Positions 56,159 through 64,000 of a stretch of DNA of 64,000 nucleotides are shown piece by piece. The stretch's first letter is position 1. Every line of letters starts with the position of its first letter. The stretch is from Pseudomonas hamedanensis (GTDB taxonomy: Bacteria > Pseudomonadota > Gammaproteobacteria > Pseudomonadales > Pseudomonadaceae). Below the pieces are notes generated by a model that was not told the DNA's origin, did no database searches, and worked only from the letters and a program-made list of their open reading frames with translations. The position numbers and the translations under genes were made by a program. The stretch lies in the NCBI RefSeq assembly GCF_014268595.2, contig NZ_CP077091.1, forward strand, positions 4,322,001 to 4,386,000, given 5' to 3'.

Positions 56159-56863
56159 ATGAATTCGATCTCCCGCGCCGTACCCGAAGTGGCGCTGCAA
56201 GCGATCCGCAAACTGATCACCGAACAGGGCTTCGGCGCTGGCGCTGCCTTGCCGTCGCAACGGGATCTGGCACTTCAACTGGGCGTCAGCCGGGCATCGC
56301 TGCGTGAGGCGTTGTCGTCGCTGAGCGCGTTGGGCGTGGTCAGTATTCAACCGGGCAAGGGCGTGTTTGTGCAGTCGCCGGTGGAGCTGCCGCGCGGCGA
56401 AGCGCCGGGCTGGCCGTTCGCGGAGCAGGCCTCGCCGCTGGACATCTTCCAGCTGCGCTACGCGCTGGAGGGCTTTGCCGCCGGGCTGGCAGCGACCACG
56501 TTGAGCACGTTTGATCTGGATGCGCTGGAAGACAACGTCGCGGCGATGCGCGAGCAATTGCGCGGCGGCGACTTCGAAGCGGCGGCGAAACTCGACTTCG
56601 AATTCCATCGGCGCATCCTGCTGGCCAGTGGTAATCAGGCGATGCTGAGCATCCTCACCGCCAGCGCCGAAATCTTTCTCGAAAGCCAGAAACTGCCGTT
56701 CATCCGCGCCGAGCGCGCCATGGAAACCTGGCAGGAACACCGCAAGATCCTCCGCGCTCTGGCCCGCCGTGCGTCGGCGGCTGCGCAAAAAGCCATGCAG
56801 GAACACGTGCGCAATGCGGCCCTGCGTACCGGAATCGCCTTCATCGCTCCCGTCGCCGGGTGA
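56159..56863 (+). CDS. GntR-family (FadR/FCD subfamily) transcriptional regulator
   Basis: The protein is 234 residues from the ATG giving MNSISRAVPEVALQAIRKLI. The winged helix-turn-helix contains LPSQRDLALQLGVSRASLRE and LGVVSIQPGKGVFV. The C-terminal FCD ligand domain shows LRYALEGFAAGLAATT, DFEFHRRILLASGNQ and the final metal-ligand histidine HVRNAAL. Such proteins usually repress a divergent catabolic or uptake operon and release DNA on binding a small carboxylate. Here the likely target is the ABC transporter. Confidence 0.92.
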   Translation: MNSISRAVPEVALQAIRKLITEQGFGAGAALPSQRDLALQLGVSRASLREALSSLSALGVVSIQPGKGVFVQSPVELPRGEAPGWPFAEQASPLDIFQLRYALEGFAAGLAATTLSTFDLDALEDNVAAMREQLRGGDFEAAAKLDFEFHRRILLASGNQAMLSILTASAEIFLESQKLPFIRAERAMETWQEHRKILRALARRASAAAQKAMQEHVRNAALRTGIAFIAPVAG

Positions 56864-56983
56864 TTTGAGCTATACCGAAACTCATCAGGGGCCATAGCAA
56901 CACTCAATCATCTGCGACTTCCTGAACAAGGGAAGGGCGGCTATGATGGGCCACGTTTTTTTGCTTACAACCTGGAGAATTCC

Positions 56984-57313
56984 ATGAGCAGCGATCTGAT
57001 CAAACACGTTAGCGACGCTAGCTTCGAAGCCGACGTACTCAAGGCCGAAGGCGCTGTCCTGGTCGACTACTGGGCTGAATGGTGCGGCCCTTGCAAAATG
57101 ATCGCACCGGTTCTGGACGAGATTGCCGAGACTTACAAAGGCAAGCTGACCGTCGCCAAACTGAACATCGACGAAAACCAGGAAACCCCGGCCAAGCATG
57201 GCGTGCGCGGTATCCCGACGCTGATGCTGTTCAAGAACGGCAACGTTGAAGCGACCAAGGTCGGCGCCCTGTCGAAGTCGCAACTGGCGGCTTTCCTCGA
57301 CGCCAACATCTAA
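56984..57313 (+). CDS. trxA: Thioredoxin 1
   Basis: The protein is 109 residues. The active site [13 protein letters not shown] has the WCGPC motif (cysteines ~residues 34 and 37), and the cis-proline is in [13 protein letters not shown]. It is the general cytoplasmic disulfide reductase. GGAGAA precedes the ATG. A strong terminator separates it from rho, as in other proteobacteria where trxA-rho is conserved. Confidence 0.98.
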   Translation: MSSDLIKHVSDASFEADVLKAEGAVLVDYWAEWCGPCKMIAPVLDEIAETYKGKLTVAKLNIDENQETPAKHGVRGIPTLMLFKNGNVEATKVGALSKSQLAAFLDANI

Positions 57314-57332
57314 GCGTCGCAGTAAAACGCTG

Positions 57333-57363
57333 AAAAAAAGCCCCGCAATTCGCGGGGCTTTTT
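57333..57363 (+). terminator. Intrinsic terminator after trxA
   Basis: AAAAAAAGCCCCGC-AATTC-GCGGGGCTTTTT. Confidence 0.95.
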
Positions 57364-57507
57364 GCGTATTCAGGGCTAGACGCTCCGAAACTCAGGTGGT
57401 ACATTCGGCCCCGCACTGGTTTCTCCACTGCCCCCTGCTAGCCGTCGCCGACGCACTCCTTTTCGAATTAGTTCGCGATCCTGTCGCCTTCTCCGCGGCG
57501 CGGCCTC

Positions 57508-57526
57508 ATTAAGCCAAAAGCTTAAT
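57508..57526 (+). promoter_or_regulatory. Hairpin ATTAAGC-CAAAA-GCTTAAT in the rho leader
   Basis: A perfect 7-bp stem with a 5-nt loop, followed by TTCCCCCC, ~35 nt before the rho ATG. rho is autoregulated in other bacteria, and a C-rich unstructured stretch beside a hairpin would suit Rho loading. The role is inferred. Confidence 0.4.
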
Positions 57527-57560
57527 TTCCCCCCTCCATAAATGATTACGTCATTCCTAT

Positions 57561-58820
57561 ATGAATCTGACTGAACTCAAGCAAAAGCCGATTACCGAAC
57601 TGCTCGAATTGGCCGAACAGATGGGCATAGAAAATATGGCCCGTTCGCGCAAGCAGGACGTGATTTTCTCCCTGCTGAAAAAGCACGCCAAGAGCGGCGA
57701 GGAAATCTCCGGTGATGGCGTGCTGGAGATTCTCCAGGACGGCTTCGGCTTCCTGCGCTCCGCAGACGCTTCCTACCTGGCCGGCCCTGACGATATCTAC
57801 GTCTCGCCAAGCCAGATCCGCCGCTTCAACTTGCGCACCGGTGACACCATCGTTGGCAAGATTCGCCCTCCGAAGGAAGGTGAGCGGTATTTCGCCCTGC
57901 TCAAGGTCGACACGATCAACTTCGATCGTCCGGAGAACGCGAAGAACAAGATTCTCTTCGAGAACCTGACGCCGCTGTTCCCGACCGTGCGCATGAAGAT
58001 GGAAGCCGGTAACGGTTCCACCGAAGACTTGACCGGCCGTGTGATCGACCTGTGCGCGCCGATCGGCAAAGGCCAGCGTGGCCTGATCGTGGCGCCGCCG
58101 AAAGCAGGCAAGACGATCATGCTGCAGAACATCGCCGCGAACATCGCCCGTAACAATCCTGAAGTTCATCTGATCGTGCTGTTGATCGACGAGCGTCCGG
58201 AAGAAGTGACCGAAATGCAGCGCACCGTGCGCGGCGAAGTGGTCGCCTCGACGTTCGACGAGCCGCCGACCCGTCACGTGCAAGTGGCTGAAATGGTCAT
58301 CGAGAAGGCCAAGCGCCTGGTCGAACACAAGAAAGACGTGGTGATCCTGCTCGACTCCATCACCCGTCTGGCCCGTGCCTACAACACCGTGATCCCGAGC
58401 TCCGGCAAAGTCCTGACCGGTGGTGTCGATGCCCACGCCCTGGAGAAGCCGAAGCGTTTCTTCGGTGCTGCGCGCAACATCGAAGAAGGCGGCTCGCTGA
58501 CCATTATCGCCACCGCGCTGGTTGAAACCGGCTCGAAGATGGACGAAGTGATCTACGAAGAGTTCAAGGGTACCGGCAACATGGAGCTGCCTCTGGATCG
58601 CAGGATCGCCGAGAAGCGTGTGTTCCCGGCCATCAACATCAACCGTTCCGGCACTCGCCGCGAAGAGTTGCTGACCGCCGACGACGAGCTGCAGCGCATG
58701 TGGATTCTGCGCAAGCTGCTGCACCCGATGGACGAAATCGCCGCCATCGAGTTCCTGGTCGACAAGCTGAAAACGACCAAGACCAACGACGAGTTTTTCT
58801 TGTCGATGAAGCGCAAATAA
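57561..58820 (+). CDS. rho: Transcription termination factor Rho
   Basis: The protein is 419 residues, the standard length. The N-terminal RNA-binding domain starts [20 protein letters not shown] and contains [15 protein letters not shown]. The ATPase has P-loop [11 protein letters not shown], the Walker [17 protein letters not shown], the Q-loop region and the arginine finger in [13 protein letters not shown]. It is a hexameric RNA helicase. There is no N-terminal insertion domain. A terminator follows. Confidence 0.99.
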   Translation: MNLTELKQKPITELLELAEQMGIENMARSRKQDVIFSLLKKHAKSGEEISGDGVLEILQDGFGFLRSADASYLAGPDDIYVSPSQIRRFNLRTGDTIVGKIRPPKEGERYFALLKVDTINFDRPENAKNKILFENLTPLFPTVRMKMEAGNGSTEDLTGRVIDLCAPIGKGQRGLIVAPPKAGKTIMLQNIAANIARNNPEVHLIVLLIDERPEEVTEMQRTVRGEVVASTFDEPPTRHVQVAEMVIEKAKRLVEHKKDVVILLDSITRLARAYNTVIPSSGKVLTGGVDAHALEKPKRFFGAARNIEEGGSLTIIATALVETGSKMDEVIYEEFKGTGNMELPLDRRIAEKRVFPAININRSGTRREELLTADDELQRMWILRKLLHPMDEIAAIEFLVDKLKTTKTNDEFFLSMKRK

Positions 58821-58833
58821 CAGCAAGTCGTTG

Positions 58834-58865
58834 AAAAGGGCGTCCCGCGAGGGGCGCTTTTTTTT
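58834..58865 (+). terminator. Intrinsic terminator after rho
   Basis: GCGTCCC-GCGA-GGGGCGC stem with one G-U pair, then a run of eight T residues. Confidence 0.88.
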
Positions 58866-58959
58866 GCCTGCGATTTTATTTGTATCTGGATTGAAGCTTG
58901 CGCGGCTGCTAACTTCGCGCCTTCAAGGGACTCTGTATCCAGAACAGGTAAGGTTTTAC

Positions 58960-60921
58960 ATGCACACGTTTGGCAATCGCCGTGATATCGACGGTTTACG
59001 CGCACTCGCGGTACTTCCCGTCGTGCTGTTTCATTTCGGATTCACTACATTCAGCGGCGGCTTTGTCGGCGTCGACGTTTTCTTCGTCATTTCCGGCTTT
59101 CTGATCACCTCGATCCTGTTCCGTGAAATCACTGTGCAGCGCTTCAGCTTTCTCGATTTCTGGGGCCGTCGTGCCCGGCGCATTCTGCCGGCGCTGACGC
59201 TAGTCGTGGTGGTGACTCTAGCGTTGGGCTGGTTGCTGCTGACGGCCAAGGACCTGTCCGATCTGGGGCGGACCATTCGTTACCAGTCGCTGTTCATTTC
59301 CAACATCCTGTTCATGCGCGAAGACGGCTATTTCGAGCCGGCGTCGGATCTGAAACCGTTGCTGCATACCTGGTCGCTGGCGGTAGAAGAGCAGTACTAC
59401 ATCTTCTTCCCGCTAATGATGGTGCTGTTGATGCGTTATGTCCGGCACTGGCGCTGGATGCTGTTCGCGGTGCTGCTGGTGTCGTTCGGGCTGAACATCG
59501 TTTACATCGAGCGCCGTCCGGAATTCGCTTTCTTCTCTCTGCCGACCCGCGCCTGGGAACTGCTCTGCGGCGCCATGCTCGCGGTACTGCCGGCAGCAAA
59601 GCACGCGCCGCGGCTTTGGGTTCGGCAAACGGTCGGCCTGGCCGGACTGGCGGCGGTGCTGCTGGCGGTGTTCACCTTTGACAAAACCACGGTGTTTCCG
59701 GGTTGGGCAGCGTTGTTGCCGGTGCTCGGTACGACTGCATTGATCTGGTCGGGCGCACGTGGCCCGACCCTGGCCGGCCAACTGTTGAGCCTGCGACCGA
59801 TGGTGTGGATCGGTCTGTTGTCCTACTCGCTGTACCTGTGGCATTGGCCGATTTATGTGTATGCCAACGCCATCTCTATCGACGGCATTCAGCCGCTGGA
59901 AGCTGTTGGCTGGATTGCGCTGGCAGTGGCGCTGGCGTGGCTGAGCCTGCGCTATGTCGAGCTGCCGTTTCGCGAGAAGCGCGTGTTTGCCAGCCGTAAC
60001 TCGGTGCTGGTCGGGGGGCTGGTTTCCATTACTGCGCTGGCCGTGGTCGGCTCGGCCATCCGTTCGGCGGACGGCGTGCCTGAGCGTCTGAGCGGCAAGG
60101 CCCTCGAATATGCGCAGTCCCAGGAATGGAACGCCGGGCAAATGAAATGCATGCACATGAGCAAGGACAAGACGCTGGACAAGGCGTGTCGCGTGGGCGG
60201 CGATCAGAAGATTGCCCCGACGAAGATGTTCTGGGGCGACAGTCATACCGCTGCGCTGCTGCCGGCCATCGAAGGCAATAGCCAGCGTGACGGTCAGCCA
60301 GTGTGGCTTTACAGCCTCACGGGATGCCCGCCGATCATCGATGACGCCTTGCGCCCGCAGTGCAAGCAATTCAACCAGCGCAACATGCAATTGGTCCGCG
60401 AACTGGGCATCAAGGACGTGGTGCTGGCGGCAAACTGGAGTTTGTATGTCTACGGCCGCGAGGACGGCGACGGCGACAAGCAGTTCCTGCTCGATCCTTC
60501 GCGCAATGTTGCGCAATCCGAGAAGCGCATGGCGGCCGCGATCAAGGCGCAGGTCGGCGAGCTGCGCGAGGCTGGCGTGCAGGTCTGGCTGTTCAAGGAA
60601 GTACCGCTGCAGCACAAGAGTTACATCGGTCGCCTGACCAGCCTGGCGCGCGTCGGCCGTTCGGCAGAAGGCCTTGGTCGCCCGCTCGGCGAACATCTGG
60701 CTCGCCAGCAATTCTTCACTGAGCTGTTCGGCTCGATGAATGCAGCGGATGCCGGTGTGCACGTCATCGACCCGACGCCGCTGATGTGCAAGGACGGCCT
60801 GTGCATGATTGATGTCGATGGCCATTCTCAGTACAAGGACGCCGATCACCTTTCCGACGCCGGCAGCGCGCGGCTGAGCCCGCTGTTTGCGCCGATGCTG
60901 CTGGGCGCAAGCCAAAATTGA
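58960..60921 (+). CDS. Acyltransferase-3/SGNH fusion (OafA-like O-acetyltransferase)
   Basis: The protein is 653 residues from the ATG giving MHTFGNRRDIDGLRALAVLP. The N-terminal Acyl_transf_3 domain has about ten to eleven membrane segments, with the acceptor histidine in VVLFHFGF and VDVFFVISGFLITSILF. The C-terminal periplasmic SGNH hydrolase-like domain carries block I GDSHTAALLPAI and block V DADHLSDAGSARL with Asp and His. Such fusions O-acetylate LPS O-antigen or other surface glycans. The longer frame to 58831 begins inside the rho terminator and is rejected. Substrate is unknown. Confidence 0.93.
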   Translation: MHTFGNRRDIDGLRALAVLPVVLFHFGFTTFSGGFVGVDVFFVISGFLITSILFREITVQRFSFLDFWGRRARRILPALTLVVVVTLALGWLLLTAKDLSDLGRTIRYQSLFISNILFMREDGYFEPASDLKPLLHTWSLAVEEQYYIFFPLMMVLLMRYVRHWRWMLFAVLLVSFGLNIVYIERRPEFAFFSLPTRAWELLCGAMLAVLPAAKHAPRLWVRQTVGLAGLAAVLLAVFTFDKTTVFPGWAALLPVLGTTALIWSGARGPTLAGQLLSLRPMVWIGLLSYSLYLWHWPIYVYANAISIDGIQPLEAVGWIALAVALAWLSLRYVELPFREKRVFASRNSVLVGGLVSITALAVVGSAIRSADGVPERLSGKALEYAQSQEWNAGQMKCMHMSKDKTLDKACRVGGDQKIAPTKMFWGDSHTAALLPAIEGNSQRDGQPVWLYSLTGCPPIIDDALRPQCKQFNQRNMQLVRELGIKDVVLAANWSLYVYGREDGDGDKQFLLDPSRNVAQSEKRMAAAIKAQVGELREAGVQVWLFKEVPLQHKSYIGRLTSLARVGRSAEGLGRPLGEHLARQQFFTELFGSMNAADAGVHVIDPTPLMCKDGLCMIDVDGHSQYKDADHLSDAGSARLSPLFAPMLLGASQN

Positions 60922-61001
60922 GCGCTGCCGGGCACTGACGGGCTGCTGTTTGCCCGTCAGAGCAGGTAGGATGTACGCCTATTTTGAGGGTGCCATCGTC
61001 A

Positions 61002-62468
61002 ATGAAATTCAAGGATCTTCGGGATTTCGTGCAGCAGCTTGAGCAGCGCGGAGAGTTGAAACGCATCCAGATTCCCGTCTCGCCGGTGCTGGAGATGACG
61101 GAGGTGTGCGATCGCACGCTGCGGGCCAAGGGTCCGGCGCTGTTGTTCGAAAAGCCCACGGGCTACGACATTCCGGTGCTCGGCAACCTGTTCGGCACCC
61201 CTGAACGCGTGGCCATGGGCATGGGCGCCGAGTCGGTCAGCGAGCTGCGCGAAATCGGCAAGCTGCTGGCCTTCCTCAAGGAACCGGAGCCGCCGAAGGG
61301 CTTGAAGGACGCGTGGTCGAAGCTGCCGATTTTCCGCAAGATCATCTCGATGGCGCCGAAAGTCGTCAAAGATGCGGTGTGCCAGGAAGTCGTTATCGAA
61401 GGCGATGACGTCGATCTGGCGATGCTGCCAGTGCAGACCTGCTGGCCCGGCGACGTCGGCCCGCTGATCACTTGGGGTCTGACCGTCACCAAAGGTCCGA
61501 ACAAGGAACGCCAGAACCTCGGCATCTACCGTCAGCAGGTGATCGGCCGCAACAAGGTGATCATGCGCTGGCTCAGCCACCGTGGCGGTGCCCTTGATTT
61601 TCGCGAGTGGTGCGAGAGGCACCCGGGCCAGCCGTTCCCGGTGTCCGTGGCGCTTGGCGCCGACCCGGCGACGATTCTCGGTGCGGTGACGCCCGTCCCG
61701 GACAGCCTCTCCGAATACGCCTTCGCCGGTCTGCTGCGTGGCAACCGCACCGAACTGGTCAAGTGCCGTGGCAACGACCTGCAGGTGCCGGCCACCGCCG
61801 AGATCATCCTCGAAGGCGTGATTCATCCGGGCGAGATGGCCGATGAAGGCCCCTACGGCGACCACACCGGTTACTACAACGAAGTCGACAGCTTCCCGGT
61901 GTTCACCGTCGAGCGCATCACTCACCGGATCAAGCCGATCTACCACAGCACCTACACCGGTCGTCCGCCGGATGAGCCGGCGATTCTCGGCGTGGCACTC
62001 AACGAAGTGTTCGTGCCGATCCTGCAGAAGCAGTTCCCGGAGATCACCGACTTCTACCTGCCGCCGGAAGGCTGCTCGTACCGCATGGCCATCGTGACCA
62101 TGAAGAAGTCGTATCCGGGGCATGCCAAGCGCGTGATGCTCGGTGTCTGGTCGTTTCTGCGACAGTTCATGTACACCAAGTTCGTTATCGTCACCGACGA
62201 CGATATCAACGCCCGTGACTGGAATGATGTGATCTGGGCCATCACCACGCGTATGGACCCCAAGCGCGACACGGTGATGATCGATAACACGCCCATCGAC
62301 TATCTCGACTTCGCCTCGCCGATTTCCGGCCTGGGTTCGAAGATGGGCCTGGACGCCACCCACAAGTGGCCGGGCGAGACCACTCGCGAGTGGGGCCGTG
62401 TGATTGTCAAGGACGACGCCGTTACCCAGCGGATCGATGTCATATGGAATCAATTAGGAATAGATTGA
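61002..62468 (+). CDS. ubiD: UbiD, 4-hydroxy-3-polyprenylbenzoate decarboxylase
   Basis: The protein is 488 residues. [20 protein letters not shown] is the family N-terminus. The prenylated-FMN site is formed by [20 protein letters not shown] and the catalytic Glu region [20 protein letters not shown]. It decarboxylates the ubiquinone precursor using prFMN made by UbiX. The ATG at 61002 fits better than the TTG at 60984. It overlaps the next gene as TGATG, paralleling the enteric ubiD-fre pair. Confidence 0.97.
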   Translation: MKFKDLRDFVQQLEQRGELKRIQIPVSPVLEMTEVCDRTLRAKGPALLFEKPTGYDIPVLGNLFGTPERVAMGMGAESVSELREIGKLLAFLKEPEPPKGLKDAWSKLPIFRKIISMAPKVVKDAVCQEVVIEGDDVDLAMLPVQTCWPGDVGPLITWGLTVTKGPNKERQNLGIYRQQVIGRNKVIMRWLSHRGGALDFREWCERHPGQPFPVSVALGADPATILGAVTPVPDSLSEYAFAGLLRGNRTELVKCRGNDLQVPATAEIILEGVIHPGEMADEGPYGDHTGYYNEVDSFPVFTVERITHRIKPIYHSTYTGRPPDEPAILGVALNEVFVPILQKQFPEITDFYLPPEGCSYRMAIVTMKKSYPGHAKRVMLGVWSFLRQFMYTKFVIVTDDDINARDWNDVIWAITTRMDPKRDTVMIDNTPIDYLDFASPISGLGSKMGLDATHKWPGETTREWGRVIVKDDAVTQRIDVIWNQLGID

Positions 62469-63436
62469 TGCGTGTAACCTTGCAGCCCTCCGGAGCAGTG
62501 CTTGAGATACGGCCCGGTGAGCGGATTCTCGACGGCGCGCGGCGCCTGGGCTACGACTGCCCGCAAAGCTGCCGCAACGGTAATTGTCACGTGTGTGCGG
62601 CGCTGCTGGTGGAAGGCCGCGTCGAACAGGCGGGCAACGTGCACGATCATGGCGAGTTCTACACTTGCATCGCCGAGCCGCTGGAAGACTGCGTGCTGCT
62701 CTGGGATGGCGTGCTGGCGCTGGGCGAGTTGCCGGTGCGCAGCCTGTCCTGTCAGGTCATTGAATGCCGTGAGGTCGGCGGCGATACCTGGCGGGTGCGT
62801 CTGCGTGCGCCGGCGGGCAAACCGCCGCGCTATCACGCCGGCCAGTACCTGATGATCGAGCGCGAGAGCGGCGAGAAATCAGCATTTTCCATGGCTTCGG
62901 CGCCCCATGGCGGGCGCGATCTGGAAATTCACGTGCTGGCGCGCGAAGCCAGTGCACTGAGCCTGATCGAGCAACTGCAACGCAACACGCTGGTGCGCGT
63001 CGAACTGCCGTTCGGCGATACCCACCTTGCCGAATTGCCCGACGGCCCGCTGGTGCTGGTCGCTGCCGGTACCGGCATGGGCCAGATTCACAGTCTGATC
63101 GAACATTGCCGCGCTGAAGGCTTCAAGCATCCGGTGCATCTGTACTGGGGCGTGCGCCGCCCGGAGGATTTCTACCAGATCGAACATTGGGACGAATGGC
63201 TGAAACTGCCCAACCTGTTTCTGCACAAAGTGGTCAGCGATCAGTGCGGCTGGGAAGGGCGCTGCGGGATGCTGCATGAAGCGGTTTGCGAAGACTTCCC
63301 TGACCTGAAACCGTTGCACGTCTATGCCAGCGGTTCGCCCGCCATGGTCTACGGCACGCTGGACGCGCTGGTCGAAGCGGGAATGGATGCGCACCAGATG
63401 CGCGCTGACGTATTCGCCTACGCACCGCGCTCTTGA
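62468..63436 (+). CDS. [2Fe-2S] ferredoxin-NAD(P)H flavoreductase coupled to ubiD
   Basis: The protein is 322 residues. The N-terminal plant-type ferredoxin domain has cysteines in CPQSCRNGNCHVCAALL (C-x4-C-x2-C) and a fourth in FYTCIAEPLEDC. A flavin-binding barrel follows (PRYHAGQYLMIERE, SAFSMASAP), then an NAD(P)H domain (LVLVAAGTGMGQIHSLIEH and the C-terminal YASGSPAMV). It resembles CDP-6-deoxy-glucoseen reductase and Fre-type flavin reductases. Coupling to ubiD suggests it supplies electrons or reduced flavin to ubiquinone synthesis, which is inference. Confidence 0.92.
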   Translation: MRVTLQPSGAVLEIRPGERILDGARRLGYDCPQSCRNGNCHVCAALLVEGRVEQAGNVHDHGEFYTCIAEPLEDCVLLWDGVLALGELPVRSLSCQVIECREVGGDTWRVRLRAPAGKPPRYHAGQYLMIERESGEKSAFSMASAPHGGRDLEIHVLAREASALSLIEQLQRNTLVRVELPFGDTHLAELPDGPLVLVAAGTGMGQIHSLIEHCRAEGFKHPVHLYWGVRRPEDFYQIEHWDEWLKLPNLFLHKVVSDQCGWEGRCGMLHEAVCEDFPDLKPLHVYASGSPAMVYGTLDALVEAGMDAHQMRADVFAYAPRS

Positions 63437-63440
63437 AAAT

Positions 63441-63528
63441 GTGGGAGCGAGCCTGCTCGCGAATGCGGTTTATCAGTCACCATTGATGTCGACTGACCGA
63501 TCGCTTTCGCGAGCAAGCTCGCTCCCAC
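63441..63528. repeat. REP pair (family 1)
   Basis: GTGGGAGCGAGCCTGCTCGC and GCGAGCAAGCTCGCTCCCAC flank a ~45 nt spacer, just after the flavoreductase stop codon. Confidence 0.92.
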
Positions 63529-63739
63529 CTTGGTTTTATGCGTAGCGCTGGTAATGCGTTATAACTCTGCATATAGCCGATCGGTATTTAAGTAATTACA
63601 TAAATACCGCTAGGTTATATATCAATCAGGCAATTAATCAGTGGCACTTAATTTGCCTTAAAACATATGTGCCTTACTGTTACAGCGGTGCGTTCTATTA
63701 AGTAATTCTTCACCCGCGGGGAGCTGAACGCTATTCGCC
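63529..63739. other. AT-rich leader region of the ChaC-like gene, with a perfect dyad
   Basis: About 210 bp, clearly richer in A+T than the rest of the window. No gene is seen. It contains CGGTATTTA-N10-TAAATACCG (63582-63609) with perfect 9-bp arms, and CGCGGGGAGC as a possible ribosome-binding site region before the ATG. Confidence 0.65.
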
Positions 63740-64000
63740 ATGAGCGCCATTGAAAACGCAATTCTGAACCTGGCTTACCCTCCGCGCCTCGATCTTGGGC
63801 CGCAGCTGACGCACGAACAATTGCTCGCTTCCATGCAATCGACCATGGCGCGCCACAAGGGCGGGCCGGTGTGGCTGTTCGCGTATGGCTCGCTGATCTG
63901 GCGACCGGAATGCACAGCGGTCGAGCGCATGCGCGGTCGTGTGCATGGCTATCATCGCGGCTTGTACCTCTGGTCCCATGAGCACCGTGGTACGCCGGAA
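63740..64000 (+). CDS. Gamma-glutamylcyclotransferase, ChaC-like (5' part, runs off window)
   Basis: The first 87 residues are visible. WLFAYGSLIWRPECTAVERM is the substrate-binding GxxG-type loop (YGSLI) of the gamma-glutamylcyclotransferase fold, followed by RGRVHGYHRGLYLWSHEHRG typical of ChaC proteins. ChaC enzymes degrade glutathione to 5-oxoproline and Cys-Gly in the cytoplasm. The C-terminus with the catalytic glutamate is outside the window. A GGGGAGC sequence ~18 nt upstream is a weak ribosome-binding site. Confidence 0.88.
   Translation, partial: MSAIENAILNLAYPPRLDLGPQLTHEQLLASMQSTMARHKGGPVWLFAYGSLIWRPECTAVERMRGRVHGYHRGLYLWSHEHRGTPE

Overview
The window is chromosomal DNA from a fluorescent-group Pseudomonas (P. 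fluorescens-like). This rests on high GC, many short intergenic REP-type repeats, and a gene order that follows the P. aeruginosa chromosome as I remember it (comM-ubiK-glnK-amtB ... lysA-dapF-xerC ... argH-algR-hemCDXY-algQ-algP ... hemB-ppk/ppx-trxA-rho-ubiD). No rRNA, tRNA, CRISPR array, insertion sequence or prophage was recognised. The species call and the comparison come from memory, not from an alignment.

Layout. 1-9.7 kb is a partly accessory stretch: the 3' end of an EAL-domain protein, a MATE exporter, a GcvA-type LysR regulator, a Cache chemoreceptor with a FliA-type promoter, an exported DUF4432 protein, comM, and a GraTA/HigBA-type toxin-antitoxin pair between comM and ubiK. 9.7-13.2 kb holds ubiK, glnK-amtB with a strong NtrC/sigma54 control region, yjbQ and sutA. 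13.3-19.5 kb holds the minus-strand lptM-lysA-dapF-DUF484-xerC-yigB operon, with cyaY, a DUF1289 gene and rnk on the other strand. 19.5-25.6 kb carries cyaA, small conserved genes, a glutathione S-transferase and argH. 26-34.5 kb carries algR (without the fimS/algZ kinase gene), hemCDXY, a dsbB-like gene, algQ/rsd, an FKBP isomerase and algP. 34.5-38.4 kb has a TIGR02444 gene, an ABC-F ATPase coupled to an MscS-like channel, and a LysE exporter. 38.5-43.4 kb is a minus-strand cluster of exported proteins: two related lipoproteins, a YcfL-like lipoprotein, an LpoB-like lipoprotein and a CsgG-like protein. 43.5-47.7 kb has a cytochrome c-FTR1 iron permease and three small housekeeping genes. 47.8-52.8 kb has hemB-ppk facing ppx. 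53-56.9 kb is a polar amino acid ABC transporter with a divergent FCD/GntR regulator, apparently inserted between ppx and trxA. 57-64 kb has trxA, rho, an acyltransferase-SGNH protein, ubiD with a coupled iron-sulfur flavoreductase, and the start of a ChaC-like gene.

How the genes work together. Tetrapyrrole synthesis is split between hemCDXY and hemB. Lysine and cell-wall precursor synthesis (lysA, dapF) sits with chromosome-dimer resolution (xerC). Nitrogen status is read by GlnK-AmtB. Polyphosphate is made by ppk and removed by the convergent ppx. cAMP from CyaA could act through a CRP/Vfr-like site seen upstream of algR.

The clearest regulatory architectures are the glnK promoter (two NtrC-like dyads 33 bp apart, about 110 and 140 bp upstream of a sigma54 promoter), a PhoB-box promoter in front of hemB-ppk that also contains an exact AlgR core, and a FliA promoter for the chemoreceptor. 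The best candidates for undescribed biology are the exported LpoB/CsgG/YcfL/tandem-lipoprotein cluster, the possible small RNA or attenuator in front of rnk, and the lone algR.
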